DNA of 64,000 nucleotides from Batillaria attramentaria. Lineage: Eukaryota > Mollusca > Gastropoda > Batillariidae. The stretch is taken from the NCBI GenBank assembly GCA_018292915.2, contig JACVVK020000168.1:233501-297500 (forward strand), in the 5' to 3' direction. Under the pieces are notes generated by a model. The model made no database searches. It saw only the letters and a list, made by a program, of their open reading frames with translations, and had not been told where the DNA came from. The position numbers and the translations under genes were made by a program. The number at the start of each line of letters is the position of its first letter. Within the stretch, counting starts at the first letter, position 1. This document shows, piece by piece, positions 1-22,905 of this stretch.

Positions 1-771
1 ACTACAGTAAGAGAAGCACATGTAGTATGATACGACTGGAACATGGAAAGAAATCCATTGACATCATATGAGGAAAAAAAAATCTCTTTCACCTTGAAAT
101 CACTCCTTTTTCCCCTCCGGGCTTGCCAGATGGAGTCGTCAATTGTCAACCTGTGACAGTGCAAAACGGTTACCCCCATATAGTAACCATCCCCTCCAAA
201 CATCACTGATTCAGTAATCACTAATTCAGATCGGCTAACGATCTGGGCCCGTATGTAAAAGTTGAGGTTAATTTAACCCACGGCTACGGGCCTAACCCAG
301 ACTAGGACAAAAGAAACCCAAAAGCAAAATTAAATAAAAAAAGAAAGCAAAGAAAGGAAGAAAAAAAATCCTTCTATAATGGCTCAGGCACCTGCCTGGA
401 ATGGGCCATCTTCCTGATTTAAAACAAAAAACAACAGAAAATTTAACTCTAGAGCTAGTTTAGTCCGAGATTAGACTCTAACCCAGGGCTAAAAGCCCTA
501 ATCTCGACTATTACATACGGGCCCAGACCCATCAAGGCAAGCTAGCACTATCAATTTGATATGCTACGTGTGTACGTCATCAGGCAGTCTGGCAGTGTAA
601 GCTAAGAGTTAAAAATCCATGACCAATACATAAGCTACACACTGTATAGCGGTCATGTAGTAATGTGTACATTTATGTGTGTGCATCTATTTGTTTTGGA
701 AACTTTTAACTTAACCATTTCTTGCATATATACATATATGCCATATTTAACTGCTCTGCTTGTCATTACAG
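1..771. other. Intron of URB2 (upstream of first visible exon)
   Basis: No coding exon was found before 772. The stretch ends in a pyrimidine-poor but valid acceptor (TTACAG at 766-771), so it is read as the intron preceding the first URB2 exon seen here. It carries one MITE copy (245-534) and otherwise nothing recognised. Confidence 0.6.
245..534 (+). mobile_element. GGGCCCGTATG-family MITE, copy 1
   Basis: About 290 bp bounded by terminal inverted repeats, GGGCCCGTATGTAAAAG on the left and TTACATACGGGCCC on the right. The interior is A-rich and holds further inverted segments (TTTAACCCACGGC near the left end, TAACCCAGGGCTAAAAGCCC near the right). Further copies lie at 6931, 10496, 45604, 53960, 56490/58341 and 60882. 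No ORF is present, so it is a non-autonomous DNA element. No target duplication could be agreed across copies, so the superfamily is left open. Confidence 0.8.
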
Positions 772-12823
<12,052 letters not shown>

Positions 12824-12918
12824 TGTGTCAAGGTCATGGGACTGTGATGAACCTCAACCTTTCCCTAATGCTGCTCCAGTTAACAGGAATTTACTGCTGC
12901 GCTGACTGCATCTTTGAT

Positions 12919-13287
12919 CAGGGCTGAGATTTAGCAAGCCCGACTAAGGAGCCAGTCGGGCTCCCAACCTGGGAAGTTGAGGGAGCCTGAGAATTTTTCA
13001 AGGAGCCCGACTCTTTGATGAGAAATTTTGCGGTATCTGCGCTATTTTTAGACCAGTCTGCGCGATGGTGAAATGAGAGCTCTGGACGCTGAGGCGGTCA
13101 GCGGGTTCAGCAACGGCGTACGTGTGTATTGCTGCATATTACCAGTCCAGTGCAGGTGTGTCAGTAAGCGGAATCTACCGATCGGGCCGGGAAATATCAA
13201 GGCACCAGCCGGGCGATTGAAACTGTGATCCGAGGGAGCCCGACGTGATTTTTAGGCACCTCGGGCGCCCGCTAAAGCTCAGCCCTG
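12919..13287. mobile_element. 369-bp MITE with CAGGGCTGAG ends in the URB2 3'UTR
   Basis: The left end CAGGGCTGAGATTTAGC is inverted at the right end as GCTAAAGCTCAGCCCTG. It is flanked by a perfect 6-bp target duplication TTTGAT (12913-12918 and 13288-13293). The interior has repeated GGGAGCCCGAC / AGTCGGGCTCCC motifs in both orientations. No ORF. It lies between the URB2 stop codon (12823) and its poly(A) signal, so mature mRNA should contain it. Confidence 0.85.
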
Positions 13288-13623
13288 TTTGATGCACACT
13301 GTCCCCATTCACCTGCTGTGTCTATCCAATTAGCCATATATATGGCGTACTTGATCACAACTTGCCGACGCCAGCCTTCTGCCACCATGAACCCAAAGTC
13401 CATCCTGCATTGCACTGTGTATGGAACTCTTTGACATGTTGTCCTCCTTTTTTTTTTTCCTCCCTTCTCTCTTGCTCCATCACTATCTTTCTTACTCGAC
13501 ATCTCAGCCATGTTTATGATTTGTATATGACTATTATGAGTACGTCTTGAAAATTGTTAAATTGCTGTGTTCTGCTATGTGACCATTGTGTGAAGGTGTG
13601 TATGTGTACACTCATTTCACCTG

Positions 13624-13629
13624 AATAAA
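13624..13629 (+). terminator. URB2 poly(A) signal AATAAA
   Basis: AATAAA in CTGAATAAACTGTG, about 800 bp after the URB2 stop. It is the first canonical signal found after the stop and is followed by a GT-rich stretch (TCTGGTTGTC). The position is compatible with the 3' end of the gene; not proven without transcripts. Confidence 0.55.
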
Positions 13630-13639
13630 CTGTGTAACA

Positions 13640-14443
13640 CTAACTCTGGTTGTCACGACATTTCTTGCGCATTACATAAAGGATGGACTGTTTGTTGCCT
13701 GCTAGCTTGTGGCTGAGAGGCCAGGTCAATTCCTTGGCCAAAGGGAGAATAGTCAGTTCAGACTTAATTTCTGAAATGGGATTAAGAATAGTTTCCCTTA
13801 CACTGTATCGGCAGAGCATGATCAATACAGACAACACTGGTTTATAATAATAATAATGAATTTCAGTTATGTGGTGCAAATTCTCAAAAACTGACTCAAT
13901 GCACATACTCCATGCACATACTCCCGCACTCATACCAATATAAAACGCACGCGCACACACACACACACACACAGTCACACACACACAGCAGCTGAATCAA
14001 GAGGAAGAAATGGACCTAGCTGAAAGCCAGCTGGAACAGATATGCTTTCAAGTCAGACCGGCAGGTAGTGCGTTTCAGTGTGACGGGGCAACGGAGCTGA
14101 ACGCACTCTCGCCAAACACCTTGAGATTTTAGTGAGGAACTTTCAAAAGTTTTCCAAAGGAAGAATGAAGAGTGCGTGCTGTTTGGTGGAGTTTTTGTGA
14201 GGGAGCTTGAAAGGTAGGCTGGAACAGTGGAAGAGTTCTTTCAAAGAAGCGAAATGCCAGTGTGCAGATTTTGTACTTGATGCGGAATTTCACTGGCAGC
14301 CAGTGAAGATGAAGATGAAGAGCACCAGGGTAAAAGTTAAACCAACCATATGACATTACTTAAAGATTTACTGGTGGGGTTCTCTGGTGGCATAATTATA
14401 CACATACGAAAACAATCACTCAGCACCAATTATCTAAAATACT
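13640..14443. other. Intergenic spacer between converging URB2 and POU2F
   Basis: No gene found. It contains a short (CA)n run at about 13955-13988 and a diverged dispersed repeat (AATTTCAGTTATGTGGTGCA, about 13859-13878). Confidence 0.5.
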
Positions 14444-14449
14444 TTTATT
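14444..14449 (-). terminator. Candidate distal poly(A) signal for POU2F
   Basis: On the - strand this reads AATAAA (in CAATAAAAGTATT). If used, the POU2F 3'UTR would span about 5.6 kb from 20065. The only other canonical - strand AATAAA noticed in between (about 16152) lies inside a SINE copy. Weak evidence. Confidence 0.3.
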
Positions 14450-14961
14450 GACAAATCCTATGTTGGCACTGTATACAGTGTCAAAATAAGAACACAAAAT
14501 GTTAAACATGCAGTTTTTGGAAACGAAAACCAAAGTAATTGTGTGTAATATTTAACTGAAAAAGGACTTTACATACACAATTTGTAGGTTGCATGTTATG
14601 TGGTACATGTAACATGTACTGTTAAGGTTTGCATCATGATGAGAGTAAATCAAATTCTCCACATACTTACATGGAAGGTGAATATTGAGCCCATCTTGCC
14701 CTGACATAAATGTGACATGTTTACAAGTGAATACACTGTAGATATGCTTGTACATGTTTAAAGTAATGGATACACACGAAGGGTTGGATGGATTTTGTCA
14801 TGGGTAAAATTGCAAATTCCTTCTTTTATGTAGAGTTTTCAACAGCAACCAAATAAACCCTTTGTCTGAAAACTGATTTTCGAGAGCTGTTAGCTTGTAC
14901 ATGTTTGGTTATTTTCCTCAGAGTATTCTCCTTCCAACATGATATTTACATTAATTACAGA

Positions 14962-15004
<43 letters not shown>

Positions 15005-16039
15005 ACCTAAGAGATTGAAAAACAGCAGGTACATGTACAGCACGGACGCTGAAGTGAAGGCAGCCGGAATGACGTGGGCCGAGCTGAAGAGGCTCTCCCA
15101 AAACCGTGTCCGTTGGAGGAGTGCTGTTGTGGCCCTTTGTTCCCGAGCAGAGCCAGAGGCATAAGTCAAGTCACATGTACAGCATGTCTACGTACGGGAT
15201 TTCAAAAATCAAAACTGAAACCAGTAGCTGTTGTAAACACAGGGTTAAGCAACTGGTACACAGGATTCCATGACGTTATCAGCGTACACATACTCCACTG
15301 GCTTATGTCCGTTTTCCTGTAGTATGAAACATCACACACTCTATCTTTTAGCGTGTGTGATGCATGCGTTTCAGCTGCAAGTTGTTCCAAGCCCAACCAA
15401 GCTGAAGCTGGCAGGTTGGTTGGTTTGGGGTTCAAGTCCTTTTCCACATAATAAGGGTGATACACTGTATCAAAAACAACAAGGAAAATGTTGCATTCAA
15501 ACTTCCCACCTGCAAGCAGATGGAAGGGATCTAAAAACTGAAATATACCGATTCGTACTGTTCCATTGAAATCACAACCCCTCTATGTTAGCATGGGCAG
15601 TACACACAATGACCGTCCGCTATTAATACCGATACAAGCAAGCACAAAGTCAAATCAGCTGGGAAGACCATTCACACCATCACAGCCAAACACAGTGACA
15701 CAATTTAACAGTCAGCAGTGAAGTCAGCTAAATTAGGGTAAATGTGAGAAAAATTAAAGACTGCACACACTGACCATTTTGATGCAAAACGGGGTGGGGG
15801 GGGGGGGGATTCACTAACTGGCAAGTGGTTTGCTTAACACATTCCATACCATGTACATTGTACCATTCTTCTTGTTCTTTCCTAACACATGCCTACTTTT
15901 GGTCTGGGCCACTTCATATGTGATGTCACAGTTCCTTATTGAACACACTGTCGACACACGCTGTGGGGTTGGAGGTTTCGAGGACTTTATATCTCCACTG
16001 GACGTAAGTCACTGACCGATGCAGTTTTAAATGTCTGCT

Positions 16040-16217
16040 TACTTTCTTTTCTTTTTTTTTGTTTTTGCTGCCCCAACTCTTTGCCAGTTCCAGTAGTGTT
16101 CCTCCAAAGTAATGGGTGGAATCCACGGAGGGCTCGGAAGCTGGGGCAATTTTTATTATGCATGATGATGATGGTAAGATGATGCTATGGAGGTCCGTGT
16201 GGTTTGGGACTGCACGA
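16040..16217 (-). mobile_element. SINE 3' segment (same family as 31842-32350)
   Basis: Read on the - strand it contains CATCATCATGCATAATAAAA, then a TTGCCCCAGC-type block and GTTGGGGCAGC before an A-rich tail. It is collinear with the 3' part of the full SINE at 31842. The tRNA-like head is absent, so it is 5'-truncated. Confidence 0.65.
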
Positions 16218-17074
16218 CAGGGCCTCTTACATATGTCTTATAATTTCAGCATCACAGTAGACAGTATTCAGGATAAGTGTCCTACATTTTAATTGTCAGC
16301 CCGGACTTATGTCCTATAACAGCTCCCATGCATGTGAAGCCGTAAGGTTTGGAAATTTTCAGGTTTCCGCGTTGGAGAGAAGACTTGCTGTGCAGGATTC
16401 CTTACATGGTACAAATTGTTAACACCAACATTACTTTGAAAACCAGTGAACGCAGCTGCTGTACAGCAACAGCTGCATCTAAATGGAGTTATGGCACGAA
16501 CAGTTCAAACGCGTTTACATGTCAGTGGGCGCAAGATAACACATCTTCATAAACACTCTCTCAGCTCCCAAGTTCACAACCATAACGGACGCTGCTAATT
16601 TTACTCTTCCCTACAATTCTGTTTGCCTCACTTTAGCCCCCCCCACCCCCCCCATTAACAATCTGCATTATACATTTTGATATTCAGCATTAACAGAAGC
16701 ACTTTGCGACCAACCTGTCAACATCAGGGAGCTGAGCAGATGAACACATGGCAACGATGCAGCAGGTTCATAAAATCATTTGTGACAGATGTAATGTAAC
16801 TGTACACATCCATATATACATGGATACACTATCTACACATACTGGCACATTTTTTCACTTGCGCTGGGTTTAAGGTCCCATGCCACACGTGATAGAAGAA
16901 GGCCCTAATGGACACCTTACGGGCAAAGGAACAGTTACGGTAACTTGAACAGTCCAGCAAAAGTCTTGCTACTCAATCCAGTCAGACTGCAAGGTCGGGC
17001 ACATTTGATATATATATACTGTATGTAGACAATTTACACAAACAGGCTAAGTTCACACTGCCAAAGAAAAGGGG

Positions 17075-17260
17075 GGAGCTGGGGGTGGGGGGGGGGGGGG
17101 GGGGCGAATGGCAGAGTGTTGGACTTCTGATGCTCAGGTCGTGAGTTCGTATCCTGGCTGGGGCCAAATATTTGTGGTGACTTTTTCATCGTTGCCCCGT
17201 CTTTGATATCACCCGTATGTGGTGGAAAAGGACGTTAAACCCTCCAAACACCCACCTCCA
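17075..17260 (+). mobile_element. tRNA(Leu/Ser)-like SINE
   Basis: GGCGAATGGCAGAGTGTTGG and GTCGTGAGTTCGTATCCTGG resemble the A and B boxes of a class II tRNA. They are followed by TTGCCCCGTCTTTG and GTGGTGGAAAAGGACGTTAA, which also occur (reversed) in the SINE at 59008. A 20-bp G run lies immediately before it. Confidence 0.6.
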
Positions 17261-17744
17261 CCCAGAGGAAAGGAGAAACAATTTGACGCACAATTTTTAC
17301 TCTAACTTAGGGTAGGGGTTGAACTCACACCGCTTCACACAAAATGAAAGAGCAGTGAATGAATCCACTAGACTATGCTGGCCGCCCTGACCAGGCAGCT
17401 TGTGACAATATATGATTTTTGAATGTACAAACAGGGCAGTTGTTGTGAGCCTATGATCCAATAGTGCTGTGCTCACAGAATGTTCTCAGCTGTTTTGGTA
17501 CGTCTGACTTGGTACCACTCTGACACCTACACAGTGACACCATATTTCCACAGGGGTTAAAATGATACGTGATCCAAATGGTCAGGTGGAAAAGCGTGCA
17601 GCATTTTCTGACGAAGTTGGAAATCTACGAGCGCGCGCCTGCAAAGCAGATGTGATATGCTATGGTGTCCGGTGGCATGCTCCTTTTTTTTTTTCTTTTT
17701 TTTTGGATAGACAAAAATCTACAGTGCACTTTGGAGCATTTTGG

Positions 17745-18075
17745 CATGAGCTTATAAGCTTCAAGCTGTGGGAGCGAGCAGGACAGGAACCAGTGGCCAA
17801 GCAGATCCTGCGGAGGAAGTGGGGCTGGATTGGACACACCCTCAGGAAGCCTGCATCCAGCACCACACGCCAAGCCCTGACATGGAACCCGCAGGGGATA
17901 AGGAAGAGAGGCCGGCCTCGCAACAGCTGGAGGCGGGACACTGAGGCAGAGCTATGTAGGCAGGGGACCAACTGGACTGGAGTGGCAAGAGTAGCCCAGA
18001 ACAGTGCGATGGCGAAGGGTTGTCGATGGTCTATCCTCCACTTGGAGCCATGGGCCTAAGTAAGTAAGTGAGTTA
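17745..18075 (+). pseudogene. 3' fragment of a non-LTR retrotransposon (LINE)
   Basis: The + strand frame ending at 18059 carries the C-terminal signature of LINE reverse transcriptases: KWGWIGHTLRK, then RQALTWNPQG, RKRGRPRNSWRRD and WTGVARVAQNS. Only the last ~100 residues are present, so it is strongly 5'-truncated and cannot be autonomous. The tail is (TAAG)n (CCTAAGTAAGTAAGTG), typical of LINEs with microsatellite 3' ends. ATGAGCTT-like sequence on both sides (about 17746 and about 18076) may be the target duplication. Host proteins in databases annotated from such fragments are misleading. Confidence 0.7.
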
Positions 18076-18281
18076 TGAGCTTCAGAGGAAAAACTTTTTT
18101 TAAAAGGAGACTTTATGGAATTAGACCAAAGTATGTGCAGTTTGGTGCGTTTGGCATGAGTTTAACTGCTGCAGAGGAGGAAACACACTTCTTGAGGGGA
18201 GGAAAATTTCTCGGCCAAAGGTGGAAGATTTTAAACCCTGTTTCCAGCATAGAGAGACCTGCGCCATGGACAGAGTGAGAT

Positions 18282-18643
18282 GGAGGAGAGACTTGCGGCT
18301 ATCGGGAGGACGTCAGCCAGACGCTGATTGGCTACAACCTCTTGCTTCCCTTGTAAAAGACGGAGCACGGTCGCGAGACCTCGCAACCACAGCTGCATTT
18401 ACTTTCGAAGCGATAAACCTTTAAAAAAATGTTTCCAGCGAAGCACAAAACACTTCAGTCATGTGGCAATGTCAGTCTGTCGTCATTTTTCGGTCTGTCG
18501 TCAGTAGCCAATCGGTTGGCAAGTAAATGCAGAGCTGTGTTTGTGAGGTCTGGCGACTGTGCTCCGTCTTTTACAAGGGAAGCAAGAGGTTGTAGCCAAT
18601 CAGCATCTGGCTGACGTCCTCCCGATAGCCGCAAGTGGAGGAG
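18282..18643. repeat. Large inverted repeat (~120-bp arms, ~120-bp spacer)
   Basis: The left arm (about 18282-18402) contains TGCGGCTATCGGGAGGACGT and ACCTCTTGCTTCCCTTGTAA. The right arm (about 18523-18643) is its reverse complement with a few mismatches (for example TTTACAAGGGAAGCAAGAGG). Such foldbacks arise from DNA transposons or tail-to-tail insertions. There are no long ORFs. Confidence 0.8.
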
Positions 18644-20065
18644 AGCTGTTGAGGCCCTATGCTTCTCTAGGAGCCAAAAGGACTAAACTACTCCAGTACA
18701 GAGACGCACTCACAAGTGCGACTGTTCTAAATTATAAACTAGTTTCTGTGAAGATAAGTAATCCTGAAATATGAATGTTTAACTTGAAGTGACAGAGGAA
18801 CTGCTAAATATAATTCGTGAACCGCCGCTGCAAAGGTTGCTTTAACTGAATTTTTACTAAGCATGTCATAAGTACGTCTTGGTTATGCTCAAACTGTTTT
18901 TCTGTACTTCCACCAGTGCAACAAAATAAATCAGTTTAAACCAACCGCTAAAGGAGAGGAAAATGGAAACACAAATTCATGAACTGTACACTTGCGGATG
19001 TCCATACCAGCATCTGCACCATGGCAAACACATCGCCGCATCATGAAACTGATGCATCATTCCAACGTCATCACGGAATATTGGCATACTTGGATTTTGA
19101 GAATAGCGCAGGATGACTTGCTTTGTACACTTCTCCTGTGCTATTCTGAAAACGAAGCTATTCCAAAATGCCATGACAACATTGATTTAAAGCTTTCAAA
19201 CAATGAAAATCAACCAACATTCATATCCTCCCACCGTGTGAGCCAACCAAACAAACAAGAGAGTGTCCATGGTGGATTTCTGTGCACCAGCAGTTTTCAT
19301 ATTGTGCATGAATCATGCACAATTTGCAAATCAGAGATGCACTTGAGCTGGGCACATCACGACTGTGGAGAACTGGCCAATGGGTGACACACAAGTGTGA
19401 AGCCACGGTTTTGCGGAGTTCAGCCACGGAGTTCAGATGGCTGCTACACGTACTTCACAGTCATGGTCCAATGGTTTTGCAAAACATTAAAATGGTCGCT
19501 GCTGAACAGTTTTCGTGATAACAACGTGATACACCATGTTGTGAGTGACAGGGCATGCAGATTTCAAAATCTCATATGAGACAAAACCACCGACCACGGA
19601 TCATTTGACTAAAACTGGCACAGGCTGCAGAATGGGCCCCTGCAATGTTGTGGACAGGGTGACTCCGGAATTTTCATCTCCTTTGAAAGCAGTACTGTTG
19701 ACTTTTTAAAAATTTTCGTAGTTGTTACTGTCACAAGTTTACGAACACAACTTCAGTCATTTGACTTGTTGCTCAAGAATCTGAATTCATCCTAGACCAA
19801 AATGCTTGCGACAAGGTACGAGGGCTGCATCGCCAAAACTATTTGACACTGACAATCACCGCTTTGTGTGGTCATTGTTCAATGTATTGGAAATTGATCT
19901 TGAGTGCTCTTGCCAATCCTAGACAGGCAATGAACACAGCCTGTCAGCCTCAGGACGTTTTGGTGGTGTATGGTGGTCTAATGCTGATTTGTTCTGACAC
20001 TTTTACCAGACAAATGTCGGTCGACAAATAATGTTCACAAATAAACGGCGGAAGTGTGTGATTTT

Positions 20066-22855
20066 CTAGCTGTCCCCGCCTGCAGGGTGTCCTGTTGACA
20101 AAGTCACAGTCTGTAATCCTCCCACACCGCTGGCCTTCACCGCGTTCGCCAGTGCTTGTGCCGCGGAATTGAGCTGCTGTTGCCTAGCAACACCGTCCTT
20201 CTCCATCGTCACGTTAGGAATGACGAGGGTAGAGTTATTGCCCCCTGTTGCCATGAGAGAACTGAGCACCTGGTGGCCCGTGGCTAGAGGGACTATGGGA
20301 ATGTTTCCAGCGGCAGCGCTGGCTAAAACGGCCGCCGCAGACGCAAACTGTTGCTTGTTGTCTGCCTTGGAGGGCGAGACGAGAGCAGCAGACACCGCGG
20401 GGCTGCCGGAGGTAGAAGAGTTAATCACGACACTGCCGGATGCCACCGCAGTGACGCCGGAAGTCGAGGAGATACCGACACTGCCGGAAGCAGCAGAGGA
20501 AATGGGAGACATGGGCACAGCGCTTAACAAGCCTTGTGATGTCACCACCTGCATCTGACTGGTATTGAACGGGGCCGGCGGGTTGATGCGTTTCTCTTTC
20601 TGCCGCCGGTTGCAGAACCACACCCTAACCACCTCCTTCTCCATGTTCAGGGAATCCGCCAGCATAGAAATCTCATCCGATGACGGCTTGGAGTTGGTGA
20701 TGAAACTCTTTTCAAGAGCCACGCGGATGGAAGTGTCGATGCTTGTCCGTTTCTTTCGACGTCGACCCATGGCATCTGCGGACAGCGCCGACGACAACGT
20801 TCCCCCTGCAGCGGCGATGGCAGCAGGGTTACGGGACATCGCATCAGCGTCCTGCAACCATTTCTGCAGCAGCGGTTTGAGCTTGCACATGTTCTTGAAA
20901 CTGAGGTTGAGCGCCTCAAAGCGGGAAATGGTCGTCTGGCTGAAGTCGTTGCCATAAAGTTTGCCCATGGCAATACCAACATCCCCCTGAGTGAAGCCTG
21001 TGTCGGTCACAGAAAAGGAATTGGTTAAGCGTGTGAAAGGATCACGTGACAATGAAGTACATGTACTTTGTTAAAAACGCAACAAGCACTAAGCGTCTTT
21101 AAAACGATAAACATAAAACAATTTAAAGTATCTTTGGGGACAAAACATACATACAACTTCGTAACATTTCATGTGATATGTGATCAACAGTGGTATTTTT
21201 CTTTGAGTACTTTCAAACCATCTAGAAGTTCTATCAACAGTCCTGAAGCAGGTTTCTTAAAACAAAATCTGACTACATGCAACGGTCACACGTGTCGATT
21301 TCCTGCTTCTTAACACACACAAACACTCCCCTTCTCTGTTAAAAAAAACGTTCAATATCCAGCACAACTCACCAAGTTCAATGCGTCTACGCTTGAAGGT
21401 CTTAGCAAACTGCTCCAGCTCCTCAAGGTCAATATTTTCTTCCTACAGGACAAACACAGAGCAATTTTGATGATGATGATGATGGCTGGCCATTTGTATA
21501 GCGCTACAACAAAACTTCCATGCAGTAAGCATGCTCACGGTGCCTTTGGAGTGAATGGGGAAAAAAAAAAAAAAAAAAAAAAACAGAGAGAGAGAGAATT
21601 TTGTCATGAAGATCTCAGTTCATTGTAGAGGGGAAAATACCAACCAAACACAATATTTGCATCACACAGATTACACAGGGGGTGAGGGGAGGGGGGAAAG
21701 GGGGGTGTCAAAATTAATAAAATTCCAAAAATATGCTGCACTCACGATAACATGTTTGCCACCATGACCGATAATAATAATAATGACAAAGGCAACAGAA
21801 CGTGAACCACTGAGCCTAGATTTATTGGACAGTGGACCCTGATAGCGGCAATCTTTATGGTTTTTATGCTAACAGATCGTTCTGAGCTGTGGTGGTGTCT
21901 AGCATCAAACCACTTAGACACCTGCACGGTGACAGCATCTCAAATGCTGGCACTGAGCCAAAAAGAAGCGTACCCACTGATGCAGCTAATTGCAACATGC
22001 TGAGCAAGACTGTTATACCAAGAGTATTAGAATTTGAATGTTCCACCGCTCATGTAGAGTGTAAGGAACACGATAACAATATAGCGATAACAACTATAAG
22101 TATATTGCATTAAAAGCTCCACCAATCATCAAGATAAAGTATTTCGAGCGCACAGGCGAACACACACGAGCGAAACTGGCCAAAAACATAAGCTGCCTCA
22201 GTAAACATGAAAACGGTCGGTTTAACACCCAGGAAAGCAAAATAAACAGACCAGTACCCTGACACTCACCACAGGGACCGGCAAGTTCTGCACAGATCCT
22301 GGGAACATGATGGTTGGCGAGTCCATGGATGCTGGCGAGTTCAGTTCCGGGGACCGAGATCGTGACGCTGGCATGCTGGTCTGTAATGTCAGTGGCTGAG
22401 TTTGTTGCGGCTGTTGCTGCGGCTGTTGTTGTTGTATTTGCTGGTGTTGTTGTGGCTGTTGCTGCTGCTGCTGTGGTTGTACTGTTGCCTGAGCCGGCTG
22501 AGCCACGACCGATGTGGTGACGCCTTGCAGGACTGGGATACTGCCTTGCGCATGCTATAAACAAAACCAAACCAGAATGTTTCACTATACAGATGCAATT
22601 ACTCCTGCTAGTGCCATATAATGTGACTATATCACTGTTTGCAAAGCTCCAGATTTCTTCCCAATGCTGATCTCATCTGACTGGAACTGTGCTGTGATCA
22701 TCATCAGCGATGCCCATCAAACCAGACTTGAAAGCAGCAGGAATAAATATGGCCAAACCTAGATTGGTTGGTGGTACTTCTGCTAATGGTCAATGACAAT
22801 TTTTTTTTTTTAAATAATAACAATAAAAAAGGCACAATATCCCTCCAAAACACAA

Positions 22856-22905
<50 letters not shown>

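Larger units (their letters stand above)
14450..20065. other. Possible POU2F 3'UTR / intergenic, repeat-bearing
   Basis: No conserved exon was found on either strand. Contents that could be named: TC/CA microsatellite (14961-15005), SINE 3' segment (about 16040-16217), SINE (about 17075-17260), LINE fragment (about 17745-18075) and a long inverted repeat (18282-18643). The rest (15000-16000 and 18700-20060) holds nothing recognised. Confidence 0.45.

Noticed and set aside
17562..18059. A host gene resembling proteins often labelled craniofacial development protein 2
   Set aside because: The motifs are those of LINE reverse-transcriptase C-termini; the piece is truncated and has a (TAAG)n tail.
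20169..20982. Open frames on both strands over the last POU2F exon
   Set aside because: Shadows of the high-GC POU exon; only the - strand frame holds the POU and homeodomain motifs.
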